19,330 nucleotides of DNA from an uncultured Marinilabiliales bacterium (GTDB taxonomy: Bacteria; Bacteroidota; Bacteroidia; Bacteroidales; BM520), in contig CALFIZ010000106.1 of the NCBI GenBank assembly GCA_937877575.1, forward strand, positions 1 through 19,330, written 5' to 3'. Both the position numbers and the translations under genes were made by a program. How positions within the stretch are numbered: position 1 is the stretch's first letter; each line of letters starts with the position of its first letter. The notes under the pieces are model-generated. The model saw only the letters and a program-made list of their open reading frames with translations, was not told the origin of the DNA and did not search any database. This document shows, piece by piece, positions 16,804 to 19,330 of the stretch.

Positions 16804-16825
16804 CAGTTTTATAAAAGTTGAGCCA

Positions 16826-17653
16826 ATGTTTCAAATAGACTTCAAGGAATTAATAGCTTCAAAATCTCAGGAGACGGCAGACAAGATACCGGGATTCGTC
16901 TATAAGATTGCCAACAAATGGTTGTGTGTCGATGAAATAAACGAAGTGCTCGCAAAATATGAGGACAAAACGGGAATTGACTTTGCAGAAGCTTTCCTTT
17001 ACGACCATTCGCACATGACGGTGAATGTAATCGGTGGAGAAAACATACCGAAAAGTGGGAAAATCACCATAGCAAGCAACCATCCTCTTGGCGGTTTCGA
17101 TGGAATCGCACTGATATCCGCTGCTGGAAGAAGTCGCAAAGACATCATTTTCCCGGTCAATGACTTTCTGACATTGATTCCGAATTTCAAAGAGTTATTC
17201 ATTCCGATCAACAAAGTGGGGGCAAACAGCAGAGAATATGCCAAGACTCTTGAGAACACATTTGCTGCCGACAATGCGTTGCTATATTTTCCCGCAGGTT
17301 TGTGTTCAAGGAAAATCAAAGGCGTAATTGTGGACTTGCCATGGAAAAAGACTTTTGTAAAGCAGGCTGTGAAAAATGAAAGGACAGTCATTCCGACCTA
17401 CATCGACGGCCGCAATTCGAATGCTTTCTACAACATTGCCAACCTGCGCAAGTTCCTAAAGATGAAATTCAATTTTGAAATGACAATGCTTCCGAGAGAA
17501 ATGTTCAGACAAAAGAGCAAAACGCTTAACATCACATTCGGAAAGCCCATCAGTTGGGAGCGTTTCGATGATTCGAAAAACCACCAGCAATGGGCGGATG
17601 CAGTCAGAGAGTTCATATACACTCTCAAAGATAATCCCAATAATGAGTTTTAA
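16826..17653 (+). CDS. glsA: Glycine-lipid O-acyltransferase, GlsA-like (PlsC family)
   Basis: The product belongs to the lysophospholipid acyltransferase (PlsC/LPLAT) family: NHPLGGFDG holds the catalytic His and Asp, and FPAGLCSRK stands where FPEGTRS occurs in PlsC. In Bacteroides, GlsA adds a second, O-linked acyl chain to N-acyl-glycine, giving glycine lipids; the partner GlsB makes the N-acyl bond. The pairing with a GlsB-like gene 2 nt downstream is the main reason to prefer GlsA to a plain phospholipid acyltransferase. With the ATG at 16826 the protein has 275 residues. A longer frame from 16730 adds 32 residues unlike the family start, and it begins before the probable transcription start. 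Confidence 0.8.
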   Translation: MFQIDFKELIASKSQETADKIPGFVYKIANKWLCVDEINEVLAKYEDKTGIDFAEAFLYDHSHMTVNVIGGENIPKSGKITIASNHPLGGFDGIALISAAGRSRKDIIFPVNDFLTLIPNFKELFIPINKVGANSREYAKTLENTFAADNALLYFPAGLCSRKIKGVIVDLPWKKTFVKQAVKNERTVIPTYIDGRNSNAFYNIANLRKFLKMKFNFEMTMLPREMFRQKSKTLNITFGKPISWERFDDSKNHQQWADAVREFIYTLKDNPNNEF

Positions 17654-17655
17654 GA

Positions 17656-18609
17656 ATGCAAGAATTAATTAAACCTTTAGACATACCGACATTGAAGTCG
17701 GAACTGAGTAAAATCAGATTTATAAGGACTACCGACTACGTCAAGAATGAGATATATGAATTTGAGAATCAGGACTCTCCCGAGCTCATGAAGGAAATCG
17801 GACGTCTGCGTGAAAGAACCTTCCGGGCTTCCGGCGGCGGCACAGGGCTTTCCTGCGACTTAGACTATTTCGATCTGTGCGAAAATCCTTTCAAACAACT
17901 GATAATATGGAATCCCGTAACTGAGGAAATCATCGGCGGATACAGATACCAACTCGGAAAAAACATAACCGTCAAAGACAACGGCGAGATGCTCTCCCCT
18001 GCAGGAGAACTTTTCAACTTCTCACCACATTTCCATGAGAAATACACGCCCTACATGTTAGAACTCGGCAGGTCTTTTGTAATTCCGGAATATCAGGCGA
18101 CAGGCAACGTCCGCAAAGGCATAAGCGCACTCAACAGCCTATGGGTCGGCATCGGAAGCATAATTGCCGAAAACCTGGAGCAAATCAAATATCTGTTCGG
18201 AAAATTCACGATGTACAGGTCTTACAACACCTATGCACGTGACCTTATTCTCCGTATGCTCGAAATCTATTTCCCTGACAATGAGCACTTATGCACTCCG
18301 AAGGAATCCATAAGCCGTCAATATCCCAACGAAATGCTGGATCAGCGCTTCAAAGGGGACAACTTTGACGAAGACTTCAAGACGCTGATAGGACTGTGCA
18401 AACAACAGAACGAGAACATACCTCCTCTCGTCAGCTCATATACCAACCTCACTCCGACCATGAAATACTTCGGAACATCCCTTAATCCGGGCTTTGGCGA
18501 TGTCGAAGAATCAGGGATACTGATTACCATTGACGACATATCCAAAAAAATGTATGACAGGTACATAACAAGCAGTCTTCAATACTACGATGACCATCAA
18601 GCAAGCTGA
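17656..18609 (+). CDS. glsB: Glycine N-acyltransferase, GlsB-like (OlsB/GNAT-type)
   Basis: This 317-residue protein matches the family often labelled hemolysin or GNAT-like N-acyltransferase, related to the ornithine-lipid enzyme OlsB. Its blocks include RLRERTFRASGGGTGLSCDLDYFD (about 47-70, start of the acyltransferase fold), EEIIGGYRYQLG, and MLELGRSFVIPEYQ, all characteristic of the acyl-transfer core. In Bacteroides thetaiotaomicron GlsB makes N-acyl-glycine, which GlsA then O-acylates. The gene starts 2 nt after glsA and its end overlaps engB by 20 nt. A longer C-terminal part (about 240-317) is typical of the Bacteroidota version as I recall it. Substrate is inferred from the pairing. 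Confidence 0.8.
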   Translation: MQELIKPLDIPTLKSELSKIRFIRTTDYVKNEIYEFENQDSPELMKEIGRLRERTFRASGGGTGLSCDLDYFDLCENPFKQLIIWNPVTEEIIGGYRYQLGKNITVKDNGEMLSPAGELFNFSPHFHEKYTPYMLELGRSFVIPEYQATGNVRKGISALNSLWVGIGSIIAENLEQIKYLFGKFTMYRSYNTYARDLILRMLEIYFPDNEHLCTPKESISRQYPNEMLDQRFKGDNFDEDFKTLIGLCKQQNENIPPLVSSYTNLTPTMKYFGTSLNPGFGDVEESGILITIDDISKKMYDRYITSSLQYYDDHQAS

Positions 18610-19210
18610 GTTTTCCCGCAGTTCCGGCAATGTGTCGCAGTGCCCTGACGACAATCTTCCCGAATTCGCCTTCATCGGAAGGTCGAACGTGGGCAAATCG
18701 TCATTAATCAACGCCTTAGTCAACAACAAAAACCTATGCAAGACTTCTTCCACCCCAGGAAAGACCCGACTCATAAACCATTTCCTCATCAACAAGGAAT
18801 GGTATATCGTCGATCTTCCCGGATATGGCTTTGCAAAAGTGCCACAAAGCGAAAGAAATAAAATCGAACGGATGATTTCATCATACATAATCAACCGGAA
18901 ACAACTGAGAAAACTGTTCATACTCCTCGATTCACGACACGAGATGATGAAAATCGACTCAATATTCATCGACAATGTCCTCGACCTCAACCTGCCGGTT
19001 GCTTTTGTGCTGACCAAATGCGACAAGTTGTCCAATGCCGCCGTTGACAGCAGCGTCGCATCATTTCGAAAGTCGCTGAAACGACTGTTTAACGGCAGAG
19101 GAGACACATCCGGCCCCATCCAACCGGAGATAATCCCCACCTCCGCCGAAAGGAAGTCCGGAATTGACATCCTCCTCAATAGCATTGAAACAGCCTTAAA
19201 GACAGATTAA
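18590..19210 (+). CDS. engB: Ribosome-assembly GTPase EngB (YihA/YsxC)
   Basis: EngB is an essential GTPase of the TrmE-Era family that assists large ribosomal subunit assembly. The 206-residue protein has G1 GRSNVGKSS at 30-38, G2/switch region around TSSTPGKT (52-59), G3 DLPGYG at 75-80, G4 TKCDK at 142-146, and a G5-like TSAE near residue 188. Start MTIKQAEF fits the family's usual M-x-I-x-x-AEF opening. It overlaps glsB by 20 nt, implying co-transcription. Length is normal. Confidence 0.96.
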   Translation: MTIKQAEFSRSSGNVSQCPDDNLPEFAFIGRSNVGKSSLINALVNNKNLCKTSSTPGKTRLINHFLINKEWYIVDLPGYGFAKVPQSERNKIERMISSYIINRKQLRKLFILLDSRHEMMKIDSIFIDNVLDLNLPVAFVLTKCDKLSNAAVDSSVASFRKSLKRLFNGRGDTSGPIQPEIIPTSAERKSGIDILLNSIETALKTD

Positions 19211-19224
19211 AACACAAATCAAAA

Positions 19225-19330
19225 ATGCAGTTTGCAAATCCTAAATATTTATGGGCTCTGTCAGCCATACTTATACCTGTCATCGTACATATATTCCAGT
19301 TCAGAAAACTGAAAAACACCTATTTCACCA
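19225..19330 (+). CDS. BatA-domain protein, N-terminal part (cut by window end)
   Basis: A frame starts at 19225, 14 nt after the engB stop, and runs off the right edge (35 codons visible). It reads MQFANPKYLWALSAILIPVIV, then HIFQFRKLKNTYFT. The start MQFANP, a membrane helix (about 9-23) and the basic F-R-x-x-K-x-x-x-F end match the BatA N-terminal domain of membrane proteins in Bacteroidota, often followed by a von Willebrand A domain. Whether this one has such a domain cannot be seen here. Confidence 0.7.
   Translation, partial: MQFANPKYLWALSAILIPVIVHIFQFRKLKNTYFT

Noticed and set aside
16730..16825. Longer start for the GlsA-like gene (ATG at 16730)
   Set aside because: A TAnnTTTG promoter at 16796-16803 lies downstream of this ATG, and the extra 32 residues do not resemble the start of the family.
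18511..19185. 224-codon frame on the - strand across engB
   Set aside because: It lies antisense to a gene with all five GTPase motifs, and its product shows no recognisable domain, so it is a shadow frame.
1..19330. CRISPR arrays, tRNA or rRNA genes, insertion sequences
   Set aside because: No spaced identical repeats, no tRNA-like cloverleaf in the gaps and no transposase-like frame were seen. Intergenic space is very small.

Overview
The window looks like the chromosome of a member of the Bacteroidota, most likely order Bacteroidales. The evidence is: a glycine-lipid acyltransferase pair of Bacteroides type (GlsA/GlsB), a large single-chain PurL-type glutaminase region, a BatA-type gene starting at the right edge, FtsZ ending in an NRFLNPNVD-like tail, and a TAnnTTTG promoter with an upstream TTG. 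No mobile element, tRNA, rRNA or CRISPR array is visible.

Layout. On the + strand, positions 1-2485 hold the tail of a type II NADH dehydrogenase, an ORF matching only the C-terminal third of phosphoribosylformylglycinamidine synthase (PurL), and a HAD-family hydrolase. A hairpin at 2489-2520 separates these from the convergent cell-wall/division block. On the - strand, 16601 down to 2533 is an almost gapless dcw operon: mraZ, rsmH, ftsL-like, ftsI, murE, mraY, a murD remnant, ftsW, murG, murC, ftsQ, ftsA, ftsZ. Genes overlap or are separated by a few bases, and the largest gaps are 39 nt (ftsA-ftsZ) and 36 nt (mraY-murD). From 16602 to 16825 lies a divergent control region. It has a candidate MraZ operator array and promoter facing left and a good Bacteroidota-type promoter facing right. 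On the + strand from 16826 follow glsA, glsB, engB and the start of a batA-like gene.

How the genes work together. MurC, (MurD), MurE, MraY and MurG make lipid II from UDP-MurNAc. FtsW and FtsI polymerise and crosslink it at the septum. FtsL, FtsQ, FtsA and FtsZ form the divisome scaffold. MraZ and RsmH are the usual leading genes. The right arm makes glycine lipids and a ribosome-assembly GTPase.

The unusual points are two genes that lack their N-terminal parts yet keep long, uninterrupted frames. The MurD ORF has 181 codons instead of roughly 440, has lost the ATP-binding P-loop, and has changes in the remaining active-site motifs. The PurL ORF has 425 codons instead of roughly 1230 but keeps its glutaminase catalytic residues. 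MurD activity is required between MurC and MurE, both of which look intact here, so a working MurD should exist elsewhere in the genome. The FtsI here is also short (no C-terminal PASTA-like region) and, like FtsW, deviates at conserved motifs.
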